From contig JAHBXN010000001.1 in assembly GCA_019636475.1 (NCBI GenBank), forward strand, positions 744,001 through 808,000: a stretch of 64,000 bases of DNA, written 5' to 3'. The stretch comes from Phycisphaerae bacterium (GTDB lineage: Bacteria; Planctomycetota; Phycisphaerae; UBA1845; UTPLA1). This document shows positions 53,388 to 62,748 of this stretch, one piece after another; the first letter of the stretch is position 1; every line of letters starts with the position of its first letter. The notes beneath the pieces were generated by a model. The model did not search any database. It was not told where the DNA came from and worked only from the letters and a program-made list of their open reading frames with translations. Made by a program: the position numbers and the translations under genes.

Positions 53388-53700
53388 AAGAAACTGAGCG
53401 GCGTCGCCATCGGCGGCGGGGCGGTGTCCTCCGAGTGCAAAAAGCATGACAGTCCGGCGTGCGAGGGTCCGAATCGATTGGACTTTCGGCCGTTGCCTGT
53501 TGCGGCAAACAGTCTCGATAAAGGACTGGCATGATTTTTGTGGGGGTGGGGGCCGATGGCGATGCTGCTCTCCGCAGCCGGGGAGAAGGCGAGCGCAGCG
53601 AGCCTGTGGGTGGCCCAGGTGGGGCAATTGCGGGGCTGCTTACGCGTAGCCGGTCCAAGGTGCGGCTGGGTCTGCCGTTGCCGTCGCTGCGGTGATGCTG

Positions 53701-54072
53701 CTAAGTGTTTTCGTCTGCGATTTGAAAGCCGTTCGCGGTGAGCCAATCGCGAATTGCGGTCTCTGCGATGGCTTGCTGGGTGGCCGGCTCGGCGTTAGTG
53801 AGGACACGGTGAGCGGAAGCGTATCGAAGCGACCGGACGAGTGAGCAGCTGAGACGAAGCGTGACGGAGTGCAATGGAACATCGCGACGCGCAATTGTTG
53901 GCCTGTCCGGCAATGAGAGCTCGCGATGACGGCTCTGCCGCCGCGATAAAGGGGGTGTTGGCCGGCGGGTCCGAGGAATTGCCGATTGCGACGTTATGGC
54001 CGTCGAGTCAGACTGCCGGAGAAACGCTGCCTGTTCCTTGCTAAGTATCTGCGCCGTGGTCTGTCGGGACAT
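53701..54072 (-). CDS. Small ParA-associated protein
   Basis: 123 residues, starting 32 bp inside the end of parA. Basic N-terminal half (RTRRPTPPLSRRQSRHRELS), helical C-terminus (PATQQAIAETAIRDWLTANG). Position directly after parA is where a ParB-like or centromere-binding partner is found on plasmids. No family recognised, so the partner role is inferred. Confidence 0.5.
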   Translation of the reverse strand: MSRQTTAQILSKEQAAFLRQSDSTAITSQSAIPRTRRPTPPLSRRQSRHRELSLPDRPTIARRDVPLHSVTLRLSCSLVRSLRYASAHRVLTNAEPATQQAIAETAIRDWLTANGFQIADENT

Positions 54073-54706
54073 ACGTGTGCTCAGTCAGCTCTGATAGTAG
54101 TTGCGTGGTTTCGAGCGCGGCTGCCCTCGCTCGATGCCCCATACGCCAGACGACTGTCCGCTGGCCAGGGGCATCTGCAACGGCTTCACGCAAGTGGAAT
54201 GCGTTGCGGCAGACGGGTACGCCAAGTGACTGGGCGGCCTCCCGTGCGTCGCGTGTCAGGTGGAATCGCCTGTCCCGGATTCGGGTCAGGACGATTAGGG
54301 CTTGCGGCAGGCCCGGCGAACGTACTGCCCGGGCGTTGTGCAACATGCGGACGGTCGCAGCAGTCGATTCAAGCTCCGGAAGCGTGACTCCGCAGGGGAT
54401 GATGGCCAAATCGGCCACAAGCAGCAACGCCCGAGTGGTTTCCGAGAGATTTGCTGGGCCATCTGCAATGACAAGGTCGTGTGTTGGGCGAAGCCTCACC
54501 GCAGCCTCTATGACCTCGTCGGCCGCATGGTGCGTGACGAGCGTGACTTCCGGCGCGGCGGCATGAATCCAGGGACTTGATGAGGCTTGGCCGTCCGCAT
54601 CGATGAAGGCAACCCGGCGTCCTTCCGCTCTCAGCCAGGCCGCCAGATGGACTGCCAGCGTCGTCTTGCCCACCCCCCCTTTTTGATTGACGATCGCGAC
54701 AAGCAT
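54041..54706 (-). CDS. parA: ParA-type partition ATPase
   Basis: ATG 54706 gives 221 residues: MLVAIVNQKGGVGKTTLAVH carries the deviant Walker A (KGGVGKT), followed by RRVAFIDADGQASSSPW (Walker A') and DLVIADGPANLSETTR (Walker B). It is the short, HTH-less ParA type that uses a separate centromere-binding partner. Together with the replication-initiator-like gene on the opposite strand and repeats between them, this is a plasmid-type maintenance block. Confidence 0.9.
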   Translation of the reverse strand: MLVAIVNQKGGVGKTTLAVHLAAWLRAEGRRVAFIDADGQASSSPWIHAAAPEVTLVTHHAADEVIEAAVRLRPTHDLVIADGPANLSETTRALLLVADLAIIPCGVTLPELESTAATVRMLHNARAVRSPGLPQALIVLTRIRDRRFHLTRDAREAAQSLGVPVCRNAFHLREAVADAPGQRTVVWRMGHRARAAALETTQLLSELTEHTYVPTDHGADT

Positions 54707-54738
54707 ACGGCAACCATGACACAGTCGTGCCCATTCCT

Positions 54739-54789
54739 GCAAGCATGCATACATGCAAGCTCATGGTTCAGGTTGCAAGCAAGCATGCA
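54739..54789. repeat. Direct repeats in ParA/Rep intergenic region
   Basis: GCAAGCATGCA at 54739-54749 and 54779-54789, spaced exactly 40 bp (about four helical turns), with a partial third copy between (ATGCAAGC). In the divergent region of parA. Candidate centromere (parS-like) or ParA operator. Confidence 0.55.
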
Positions 54790-55127
54790 CGCAGTCTCGT
54801 GAAGATGAAGAAGAAACGGCTTGCGCGATGCGCGCAGAGTCGTATGCTGGAATCGGAATGAAAGGTGCGGCGACACTGGGATGACGCCGTCGCCAGAAAC
54901 GAAAAACCGGGAGGCATTAAGTAGGCAATTACTGAAGAAAGGAGCCCCCACACGGGCTAAGCAACCCACACTGAGGCGTGATTGAGGGGGATTTGGTCGG
55001 AACAACCCAATCCTACCACGTCTGCGGTGTTCGTCAACGGCAAAGTGATCGCCGTCGGCGTCGGAGTTCGTGCTCCGCCCGCTGAGGAGACTCTGCTCTG
55101 GCTTCCCTCGTAAAGGGAGACAACACT

Positions 55128-56429
55128 ATGAACACAGGCGTCGAAAGTAAACGTGAAATGGAGCGGATACCCGGTGGGTTTCGGAGGCTTGCCGTGAGAG
55201 ACCTCCTCGTAGCGTGGCACGCGTATCAAACCGAAAGGCAGCTAAGTTATTTCGATTGGCGTGTGTATCTGGCTTTGCACGAGGTCGCGGAGCAGCAAGA
55301 AGCGGCTCAGGCACGGCGTTCGAGAAGGGGTGAGCGTCGACGTACTCCGGCGCGGACGGACGTTGTGCAAAGATGCGTGAAAATCGTGCGGGCCAAAGAT
55401 GCACGGTTAGTCCGCGCGGCTTTGCGGAGATTGGTCGCAAGCGAGCTGATATTGACAGCCGACTTTGGCTTTTCCCCGCGTCGCGCCGTCGGCACAGCCC
55501 ACAGTCGGGCGTCTCAACAATGCACTCATCCGATTCAACGTCGGAGCGTTGCGATTCCGCGGACCGTGATCCGGCACTTGGCTTCCGGCAGGCCGGCTGT
55601 CGAAGCAGCGACCGTGCTGGGCTTGCTGATACGATGCGTGTTCTATCATCGCAACGGCGGATGGAGTTGTGAGGGCTCGTGCTCCGCCGCATTCATCGCG
55701 TCAACGTTCTCGGTGCACCTGCGAAGCGTGAAGCGAGCGCGGCGCCAGCTCGCGCAGTTGGGCTGGATGTCGCCGCTTTCCGCGGACCACTGGCACATTC
55801 AGGCTTACGGGGGCCGCGTACGGGTTAGCCTCGCGGCGCCTGGCGGGACTCAGCGTGAGCATTCATCACGATTCGCTGCGCAACGTGTGTCACCCTCCCA
55901 TCGTAGGTTTGCACGCCGATTGTCACCCCCAGTAACAAAACAATCCCTCCTAACGGAGTACAAAAACCAACCCAGGGAAGAGTCTGGTGTATTAGGAAAC
56001 GCCCTACTGCGCCGCGTACTTCCCGATGACCTGCGAACCCCGAGCCGCGTGTTGCAGCTTTACGGAGAGGCTGTTTCTCGTGGATGGGTGAGCGTGAGCG
56101 ACTGTGACCGGTTGCGAGTATTTGCAGCAGCCGTCCATGCACGGCGCGTCGGAGAGAATCCGTGTGCGTTGTTCATTGCGGTGATAAGTCGGGGGCTATG
56201 GAAGTTCATTTCTCAAGCGGACGAGGACAAGGCGCGATCCGAGTCCAACAGTCTTTGCGACCCGGTACGAAGCGGAGAGGCAGCTTCGATCCAAGGTGAC
56301 ATTGTGGCGGCTGATCGGAAGAATCTGCTGTATCGCATCATCCGCGACCTTGCTTCGTCGCGGGGGCTTCAACCGGCCAAAGGGAGGCCAGCCAGCGGAA
56401 GAAATGGGCAGCCGAGTCTGGCGGCGTAA
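55128..56429 (+). CDS. Replication-initiator-like winged-helix protein
   Basis: ATG 55128 follows GGGAG by 9 bp; 433 residues. The N-terminal region (FRRLAVRDLLVAWHAYQTER and YFDWRVYLALHEVAEQQEAA) and STFSVHLRSVKRARRQLAQLGW read as winged-helix DNA-binding units; the remainder is basic. Divergent from parA across an intergenic region with direct repeats, the layout of plasmid rep-par blocks. No specific initiator family can be named. Confidence 0.55.
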   Translation: MNTGVESKREMERIPGGFRRLAVRDLLVAWHAYQTERQLSYFDWRVYLALHEVAEQQEAAQARRSRRGERRRTPARTDVVQRCVKIVRAKDARLVRAALRRLVASELILTADFGFSPRRAVGTAHSRASQQCTHPIQRRSVAIPRTVIRHLASGRPAVEAATVLGLLIRCVFYHRNGGWSCEGSCSAAFIASTFSVHLRSVKRARRQLAQLGWMSPLSADHWHIQAYGGRVRVSLAAPGGTQREHSSRFAAQRVSPSHRRFARRLSPPVTKQSLLTEYKNQPREESGVLGNALLRRVLPDDLRTPSRVLQLYGEAVSRGWVSVSDCDRLRVFAAAVHARRVGENPCALFIAVISRGLWKFISQADEDKARSESNSLCDPVRSGEAASIQGDIVAADRKNLLYRIIRDLASSRGLQPAKGRPASGRNGQPSLAA

Positions 56430-56892
56430 GAGTCTCGGAGTGTCATTGGTGTCAGTGGATCATGGGCGACTGCGCACGAGATGAAGCAAAAAAGGGCCCT
56501 TCCGCGAATTCCGTGGGTCGGCCGCAATACAAAGGGGTTTATCGCTTGCGGGCCGACGGCAACCACCGGTACGCTGCACGAGCCGTCGCGGAGGATAGGG
56601 CAACGCTGGGGAGCGACCCGAGCGCCGCGACGGGGCCGTACGGCACGGGCGAAATCCTTCGTTTTCGGGGGGTTTCGCCTGATTCGGGGCTGCCGGGGGC
56701 CTGAATGCGCTAAACCCAAACATCGAACCACCAGTCACGTTTGATCGCGAGAACGGTCCAAAACCGAACAGAACCCTACCGAAACACACCCACGGAAATG
56801 GCGGAAGGACCCAAAAAAGAAACCCTGGAGCGGAGATGCTCCAGGGTAAACGCGGACGACCGAAAAATCGGGCGCCCGCGTTGTTCGGCGTT
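56430..56892. other. 463-bp spacer with terminator
   Basis: No gene supported here; open frames are low-complexity and overlap on both strands. It contains the minus-strand terminator at 56812-56847. Confidence 0.5.
56812..56847 (-). terminator. Rho-independent terminator
   Basis: 10-bp perfect stem ACCCTGGAGC/GCTCCAGGGT (56822-56847) with GGAGAT loop; on the minus strand it is followed by TTCTTTTTT. Ends the gene at 56893-57096. Confidence 0.9.
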
Positions 56893-57096
56893 TTAGAGGC
56901 CGCTGGCCCTGATCCGTGCGACGAAAATCAGAAGCACGGCCAGCATGATGCCGATCATCATGACGGTAAACGCCAGCAATACCAGCGTGTGTTTGATCCG
57001 CCATAAGATCAGCCCCAGCGATGACTGTCCCTTCTTACGCCGATCGCCCTTCTTCCTTCCTCGCTTCCTGTTGTATTCAAAGTCATGGTTTGCCAT
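56893..57096 (-). CDS. Small basic one-TM protein (67 aa)
   Basis: ATG 57096 follows GGAGAACA by about 8 bp. Basic N-terminus (RKRGRKKGDRRKKGQSSL) followed by one long TM segment (LVLLAFTVMMIGIMLAVLLI). Resembles membrane-anchored DNA- or RNA-binding mini-proteins. Has its own terminator. No known family. Confidence 0.65.
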   Translation of the reverse strand: MANHDFEYNRKRGRKKGDRRKKGQSSLGLILWRIKHTLVLLAFTVMMIGIMLAVLLIFVARIRASGL

Positions 57097-57135
57097 GGCT
57101 TGTTCTCCTATGTTAAAGGTCAGTGGTTCATCCAA

Positions 57136-57608
57136 TGACCTGGTTTACCCAATCACTTCAACGGCCCTCCGCGGTGGCGGAAGGCCGGTCAAGCACGGGA
57201 GGAGAAACAACCGTCGCGAGGAAAAAAGGGCCTAGGCAGTCTTGCCTCGTTCGAACGCCGAACCTCTCCGGTCGAATTGTTTGGAGCCTGGACCGGGAAG
57301 GCTCATGTAAACCCCACGAGGGGGTTAAGGCCGAGTGATCGCGACTCGTTCGTTCGCGCCTGTCCACCGGGTTTTCAAAGAGCAGCATGGGGGCCACGGA
57401 TGGCCGCCCGCAGCATTATATCCAGCTAAGAACCGCCCCAATAACCTTGCCCAGGAAGAAATCGCGTGACCCGCCCGCGGAGCCCTCGCCGTCAAGAATC
57501 GCTCACGACGGGTATTTGACAGGTGCCCGCTGGCGCGGTGCGCGGGGGGGCCTGCAAAAAACCGCCCGTGGCCATTACGGAAATGGAAAGGCCGGCTGAA
57601 CGCCCGCC
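57136..57608. other. 473-bp spacer
   Basis: No gene is seen. It holds the hairpin repeat at 57310-57326 and the region downstream of the metallopeptidase gene. Confidence 0.5.
57310..57326. repeat. 17-bp hairpin repeat, copy B
   Basis: AACCCCACGAGGGGGTT, exact reverse complement of 36593-36609, with a 6-bp stem. Surrounding bases CATGTAA match CATGTGA near the other copy on the opposite strand. Confidence 0.5.
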
Positions 57609-58736
57609 TCAGGCAGTTCTCAGGCATTCTTCGATTGCTTGCCGTTCCCAGGGTCCGTAGGAGCCTGGATCTTGCTCGAAGCGCCTCCACGCCTCCGACG
57701 TAAGGGAGACGGGATTGAATTTGGCAACGGTGTTCTGGCTGGCGCTGGTCTCGGGATGGGCCTCTTCGAGCATGTCGTCCAGTGTCCGGCGCAAAGGCAC
57801 GAAGAGCTCCTCAAGCCAGGTGCCCTCATAGTCCTCACGGATGTTCATGAGGCCGGCTGCGTCGTTCCATGATTGTTGGATCTGCTCCGTAACTGAGTGC
57901 AGACCGGCCTGCTCCCCCTTGTCAATCAGCAATCGGGCCCTCAAACGGGTGACGGGATGGCGCCGCATAAGTTGGTCCTTTTGCGGAACGTAGTATTCCT
58001 CGGTTGAGCGAAGATGAAAATAGTGAGAAAAGGACTTCAGAAAAGACTCGCCGCCGATCGCAAGGCCGACAGCATCGCAGAAAAACTCTTGGACCCAATT
58101 GTACCACACGGTCATCACGCGCTGCCGAAACGAATCATCGCTGCTGCCGGCGCCACGCTGGCGCACCGTGGCAGGCGCCAGTACATCGCCGACGCGCCGC
58201 TGAAAGTCCGCGACCAAATCGTCCATTTCGCGCTTTCGGCAGACGTACAACAAATGGCCGAACTCGTGAAACAACAACGGAAGATATAGCAACGTCAGGC
58301 GACGTGAGACGGGCAGCAAGTAGATCGGCGGTACTCTATCTGTTGGATATACCGCGAATACTCCGTCACTGATTCCGAAGGGCAATGACACGGTCGCGGC
58401 GTGTGAATCGTGAAGCCACCGCAGAACCAATAGGGCAAGGCGGTCTTCAGGTCGGTGACGGATGATCGGCGCGGCGAAACGAGCGTTAATCAGGTCAAAT
58501 AACTGCGTTGTGCGTTGAGTCTGATCAAGGATGTCCGGGAGCGTATCAGGTAGATCAAATTCGAGATCCTTGAGTGTTCTAAGGACATCGGCACGGAGTT
58601 GGGCGCACACCTGCGACACGTGCCCTGCAAAGGCAGTCAGTTCGCGCACGGTCGGCGTGCCGCCGATCGCTGACTGCACAACTTCGATTTGGTGCAGCAA
58701 GTCTCGATTGGCATGCACGAGCGACGCGCGCATCAA
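57609..58736 (-). CDS. HEXXH metallopeptidase in Argonaute operon
   Basis: 375 residues. LLYLPLLFHEFGHLLYVCRK carries the zinc site HEFGH; WVQEFFCDAVGLAIGGESFL follows with an acidic pair that could supply the third ligand, the gluzincin layout. No TM segment. Its ATG overlaps the coiled-coil gene stop by 4 bp (58733-58736), so it is part of the same transcript. A protease in a pAgo operon may cut a toxin or repressor; the substrate is unknown. Confidence 0.75.
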   Translation of the reverse strand: MMRASLVHANRDLLHQIEVVQSAIGGTPTVRELTAFAGHVSQVCAQLRADVLRTLKDLEFDLPDTLPDILDQTQRTTQLFDLINARFAAPIIRHRPEDRLALLVLRWLHDSHAATVSLPFGISDGVFAVYPTDRVPPIYLLPVSRRLTLLYLPLLFHEFGHLLYVCRKREMDDLVADFQRRVGDVLAPATVRQRGAGSSDDSFRQRVMTVWYNWVQEFFCDAVGLAIGGESFLKSFSHYFHLRSTEEYYVPQKDQLMRRHPVTRLRARLLIDKGEQAGLHSVTEQIQQSWNDAAGLMNIREDYEGTWLEELFVPLRRTLDDMLEEAHPETSASQNTVAKFNPVSLTSEAWRRFEQDPGSYGPWERQAIEECLRTA

Positions 58737-59176
58737 AAGTCCTCGACGATTGCCGACACATTCGCCTGCTGGTGTCGCGACACAACGCGCCGCAGCTCAG
58801 CCAGGCAATCGAGCAATTCCTGTTTTGCTCGACGGTCCTTTGCGTCCAGCAACGTGGCGGCCGCACCGGGACCGGCGCGCATAAGCGTTGAGTGAAAATT
58901 GCTGGCATCCCGCTGGGCGTTCTCGAATCCGGTCGCCAGCTCTTTCAATCGTTCGTCTAATCCCAAGAAGCGCTCTTGCTCGGGAACATCGGCGAGTCGT
59001 TGTAACTCCGCGAAGAACCGACGTAGCGTTTCTTGTGCACGCTGGACACGGTGACGGCGGTCGGGATCGGAAACGCCGGCTAGGTCGTGCTTGATACCGA
59101 TCGAGAGATCGTTGATCGCTTGCAACAGCGACAGATCCGAAAAGAAGCTCTGTATGTCAAGCCATTCCTGACTCAT
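58733..59176 (-). CDS. Coiled-coil protein in Argonaute operon
   Basis: 147 residues, highly helical: RRFFAELQRLADVPEQERF, GLDERLKELATGFENAQRD, LLDAKDRRAKQELLDCLAEL. No catalytic motif seen. It begins 13 bp after the Argonaute gene stop and is fused in translation to the peptidase gene. Likely a scaffold or regulator. Confidence 0.62.
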   Translation of the reverse strand: MSQEWLDIQSFFSDLSLLQAINDLSIGIKHDLAGVSDPDRRHRVQRAQETLRRFFAELQRLADVPEQERFLGLDERLKELATGFENAQRDASNFHSTLMRAGPGAAATLLDAKDRRAKQELLDCLAELRRVVSRHQQANVSAIVEDF

Positions 59177-59189
59177 GGTCTTTCTCCGT

Positions 59190-61421
59190 CTACCTAATCC
59201 CCCTCATGTCACGTGCAACGCGGTCTCTTAGGATTTCATCGCTATCTCGAAGCGGCTGCGCGTAGCGATACGCCTTGCCCGGGCTTGTGAAATTCAGGTG
59301 CGAGAGCGCGAAGAATCCCTTGGTGCCGCGACGTAGATCACTGCCATCGTGGGCAACCAGCATGCACGGGTCAGCCGTCGCCCGCCGCGATAGCGTCGCG
59401 GCGCCCGTACAGGTGACGAGGGCGGTGTTGGGCGTCAAATATATCGCTTGCCCTTCAAGTGCATTCTCGGTGTCCGCTGGTTTCGAAAACCGATGCTTCC
59501 ACATCCTCGCGTGCTTGACGGTTTTCTTGTGCACGTCGAGCACGTCGACAACCGCAGCCTGGGCGAGGTAATCGCGCTTCTTCCATCGCAGTAAGCCCTC
59601 CCGAATACCCTGAAGTTCGAATCCACACTCATGACCGTCGCGAAGCACAAGCATCGAGCGTAACGGATCAAATGAAGATCCCCTGTAGTCGTTCATTAGC
59701 GCCTCGATCTTGTCCGCGAGTTGGCGAGGATTGATAGTTTCGTGCTGGTGATCGCCCTTCGGCCAGGCGACAGTCGTCCGGAAGATGCCAGGGCGGAGGC
59801 CTTGGTCTCGGCAAATTAGCAGGGACAGTGCGAAATAACGGCGAGCCTCGCTTACATCGATGGCCAAGCAGCTCTCATACGGCCAATCTGCGATTCGCCA
59901 CGGAGTACACTCCATCTGGTTAAGCAGGTCGTACACCGAATGCAGCAGTATGTCATCCCATTGGCGCGCGAAACCGTTAGAATTCTGTCCATGTGCATTG
60001 CGAGCGTGCCACGCTTTCAGCAGTTTGAATTTGGTCATGCGTTTGATACGCCAGCCCGCCAGCTCGTGTGACAGAATCGAATACGCCGCTCGATCACGGT
60101 CGTCGAATACAATCACCGCGACCCCGGTGGATCCGGAAAGCTTGGCAACCATTTCTTCAGAGCTGTCGGCTTGCACAACACGCACGTTAAACGTGCGCCC
60201 GCAAAAGTCTTGAAGCAGGTCGACAACACCCGCCACAAGAGCCTCCGTCACGGCGTCGCTCCAATCCCCAATTGACCGAGGGACGACTACATGAAGCTGC
60301 CGACCAACGGACTCCTCAAATCGAAATACGCCTCCCTTGGCCAACGCGTCGCGGCGCCTCGCAAAGTATGTGCGATAGGCGCGAACGGAAGGCTCAGCAG
60401 GCGGGCGGACAGCTCGAGCCAATCCGAATGAGAGTGTCGGGCAGGGAAGTAATTCGTGCTGATCTACGGTTGGCCGCCAGAGATCCTCGTTCATTTGGAG
60501 GCCGAGTGTCTTGAGCGGGTTCGGATTCAAGGTACGCCACAATTGCAAGAGCTTGTCGCGCCGCTCTGATGGCGGCATCGTGGTGCGCGATCGTAGCTGC
60601 TTGGGCATGAATCGCGGGTCAAGCGAAACGCGTAATCGCAGCAGTTTGGCAGCGACAGGCTTCGCGCCGATCATGCCGGGGAATGAGACATAGGCTACAG
60701 GGTCATCTGGAGCGATCTCAAGCGAAGGTCGGGTTGCCTGGTAATACTCGAAAAGGGAACCATAAGTCTCATGTGGCAGCTTAATGGCGCCTGTTGTGGC
60801 GCAGGTGGTGCCAGAGGCGAACTCGTGAAAATAGCATACCTGTGCTACGGTTCGCCGGACCTGATAGAGCAGAGTCCCCCGGCGATCGTTGCGATGCTGC
60901 CGAAGGCGATTGAACTCCCTGCGGCGCTGGTCTCGCGCGCTCGCGGGAATGTGCTCATCGAAGTAGTCCGCGACTGTCATCTCGGTTTGAAACAGGTGGT
61001 GAAAATCGAAAATGACGCCAATTCCAAGATCCGGAAGTGCAATCGTAGAGAAGGAAAGGCGCGGGAGCATTTCGATGCCGCCAGCGACCTGCTCCGGCTT
61101 GGGGTCATGCCAGTAGCGGACTGACTGAGAGGTTCTGACATAGCGGTCTGAACGATGAAAGGAATGAACCAGGGTCTTCTGCACGAGTTCAGCAAGAACG
61201 CTTTGGTCGGGCTCGGCCACGACACTGAGCCGGCGATTCGAACCGGGGTGGACCGTAGCATGCCAGGTATCACCCTCCAATTGCAGCGGCGCAGAGCCCG
61301 CATTGCATGCAATCAGTTCCCTTTGGGCGGAAGAGGCGGGCACCGCGATTACGCCGTGTCGGGTTCTCAGCAAACTGCACACGCCTTGAAGCAGCATGGG
61401 CGAACGATCAGCCGATTGCAC
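59190..61421 (-). CDS. Prokaryotic Argonaute (PIWI-domain) protein
   Basis: About 743 residues from GTG 61421 (an ATG at 61397 is in frame; the frame stays open further upstream inside the Cas4-like gene). The C-terminal part has a MID-like region (GVAVIVFDDRDRAAYSILSH) and a PIWI domain: YESCLAIDVSEARRYFALSL (first aspartate), LVLRDGHECGFELQGIREGL (RDG aspartate and E-rich loop) and the ending HLNFTSPGKAYRYAQPLRDS. So at least two of the four catalytic acids appear present. Long-type pAgo proteins use a guide strand to target DNA or RNA. Its operon partners include a Cas4-like nuclease. Confidence 0.82.
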   Translation of the reverse strand: MQSADRSPMLLQGVCSLLRTRHGVIAVPASSAQRELIACNAGSAPLQLEGDTWHATVHPGSNRRLSVVAEPDQSVLAELVQKTLVHSFHRSDRYVRTSQSVRYWHDPKPEQVAGGIEMLPRLSFSTIALPDLGIGVIFDFHHLFQTEMTVADYFDEHIPASARDQRRREFNRLRQHRNDRRGTLLYQVRRTVAQVCYFHEFASGTTCATTGAIKLPHETYGSLFEYYQATRPSLEIAPDDPVAYVSFPGMIGAKPVAAKLLRLRVSLDPRFMPKQLRSRTTMPPSERRDKLLQLWRTLNPNPLKTLGLQMNEDLWRPTVDQHELLPCPTLSFGLARAVRPPAEPSVRAYRTYFARRRDALAKGGVFRFEESVGRQLHVVVPRSIGDWSDAVTEALVAGVVDLLQDFCGRTFNVRVVQADSSEEMVAKLSGSTGVAVIVFDDRDRAAYSILSHELAGWRIKRMTKFKLLKAWHARNAHGQNSNGFARQWDDILLHSVYDLLNQMECTPWRIADWPYESCLAIDVSEARRYFALSLLICRDQGLRPGIFRTTVAWPKGDHQHETINPRQLADKIEALMNDYRGSSFDPLRSMLVLRDGHECGFELQGIREGLLRWKKRDYLAQAAVVDVLDVHKKTVKHARMWKHRFSKPADTENALEGQAIYLTPNTALVTCTGAATLSRRATADPCMLVAHDGSDLRRGTKGFFALSHLNFTSPGKAYRYAQPLRDSDEILRDRVARDMRGIR

Positions 61422-61438
61422 TTGGAGTCGTTGAAGCG

Positions 61439-62377
61439 TCAGCTCATTGCCTGAAAAAGGGGCAGCGATTCGTATGTTTGTTTCCAGTTGGGGGCGGCTG
61501 TGATCTTCGGACAAATCGACTGGAACTTGCACCGCCGGCAGACGTTCTCTTTCATGCATGGCGTAAATACCTCTTCAACACCTTCTCGCCCGTACTGATC
61601 AAGCTCGTCCATGAGCTCGATGTCCTGCAACACACGTGCGCGACCTCGATGGATATGTTCAGTGGTAAGCAGCGTTGGTGGTTCGAGCGTCCCGTTGCCG
61701 AGAAATGCGCGCTGGGCCGTGATGGTTGTGCCTCGCAAAGCTGCATCTTCGGACGCGAACCATGAGTAGATGAACAACTGCAGGCTATCCTGGGGACCGT
61801 GCGATATGCCGATCTTCCAGTCTATGATCCGCGAGTTCGCCGCATCGAACACGAGCAAGTCGATTTCACCGGTGATGATCCAGCGTCCGACGCGCAGCCC
61901 GGAGATTTTCTTGCCAACCGTCACGCCAGCGCCTGCGATTGAAGCTCGTAAACGGACCAATTCTGGAGCGTCGAAATAATGGTGAAGCGCCAGCGAGAGC
62001 TTGCCTCTCGCCCTGCCAGTGGCGTCTTGTGCGGCAGAATCGGGCCCGAAAAACTCCAAAAGGGCATTGTCGGAACGCAAGGAGGCCGTGTCTCCACTTC
62101 GGTTCTGTTCGACGATGCGATCAAAGTCATTCAGTGCCCGTTGAAGAAACCACGCGGGGCTCCATTCGGCACCGCGACGGAGGTGAAGGCGAATCTGTTG
62201 TTCCAGGATCTTCCCGGCGAGCATGTCACAGTTGGACAGCGCCTTGAGGCGGCGAACGTCAGCCTTGAGTTCATCTCTTAAGGGGCAGTCCTTGTCGGCC
62301 GCGTAATACTGATAGAAGTACTGTCGCAGGCAGGTATCGAGCGTGATTCGTCTCGAATATGAGTAGCGGTAACTCAT
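61439..62377 (-). CDS. Cas4/RecB-like PD-(D/E)XK nuclease with Fe-S cluster
   Basis: 312 residues from ATG 62377. LDTCLRQYFYQYYAADKDCP near the start, the nuclease motif ITGEIDLLVFDAANSRIIDW then K (D...D-x-K), and C-terminal CMKENVCRRCKFQSIC, which together with the early cysteine gives the four-cysteine iron-sulphur cluster typical of Cas4 and AddB-like nucleases. The start overlaps the XRE gene stop by 4 bp. Such nucleases often partner pAgo proteins, supplying or processing guides or cutting targets. Confidence 0.84.
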   Translation of the reverse strand: MSYRYSYSRRITLDTCLRQYFYQYYAADKDCPLRDELKADVRRLKALSNCDMLAGKILEQQIRLHLRRGAEWSPAWFLQRALNDFDRIVEQNRSGDTASLRSDNALLEFFGPDSAAQDATGRARGKLSLALHHYFDAPELVRLRASIAGAGVTVGKKISGLRVGRWIITGEIDLLVFDAANSRIIDWKIGISHGPQDSLQLFIYSWFASEDAALRGTTITAQRAFLGNGTLEPPTLLTTEHIHRGRARVLQDIELMDELDQYGREGVEEVFTPCMKENVCRRCKFQSICPKITAAPNWKQTYESLPLFQAMS

Positions 62378-62742
62378 CCGTTGCTGCCCTCCTGGCCAGG
62401 ATCTCGCAAGCTCTCCAGCTTGCCAATCAGGGCTTCCCACTCCTTGCGCGAGAGTTTCATCGAGGAGGCGGCTTGAAGGAAGCGCTGAGCTTCAGGTGCC
62501 TGAACTATGGCCTCCTCCACTTGAGAGGGCATTTTCCTAGCAGCTGCCAATAGCTCCTCGGCGTCGCAGCGGACGGCCTTGGCAATCCGCAGAATTGTGT
62601 CGCCCGCCGGAGCGGGGATTCGGTCGTTTTCCAGCTTGCTGACGTAGGAAAAATCCACGCCCACTTCCTCGGCGAGTCGACGCTGGCTGATGCCGGCGTC
62701 TCGGCGTCGTGACCGCAGCAGCTGTCCGAACGATTGAGCCAT
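62374..62742 (-). CDS. XRE-family regulator of the Argonaute operon
   Basis: 122 residues. FGQLLRSRRRDAGISQRRLA and VGVDFSYVSKLENDR form a classic XRE helix-turn-helix. First gene of the operon. Its start lies next to the promoter's -10 box, so the transcript would be leaderless or almost so. Autoregulation through the palindrome in the promoter spacer is likely. The downstream gene overlaps its stop by 4 bp. Confidence 0.88.
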   Translation of the reverse strand: MAQSFGQLLRSRRRDAGISQRRLAEEVGVDFSYVSKLENDRIPAPAGDTILRIAKAVRCDAEELLAAARKMPSQVEEAIVQAPEAQRFLQAASSMKLSRKEWEALIGKLESLRDPGQEGSNG

Positions 62743-62748
62743 GTTGAT

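Noticed and set aside
54982-55113. 43-residue plus-strand frame from a TTG
   Set aside because: Ends plausibly (EETLLWLPS) but has no normal start or ribosome site and lies in the rep leader; left undecided rather than listed.
56369-56789. Overlapping minus-strand frames of 109-120 residues
   Set aside because: Two overlapping frames of arginine/proline-rich sequence without domains, downstream of the Rep-like gene; noise of GC-rich DNA.
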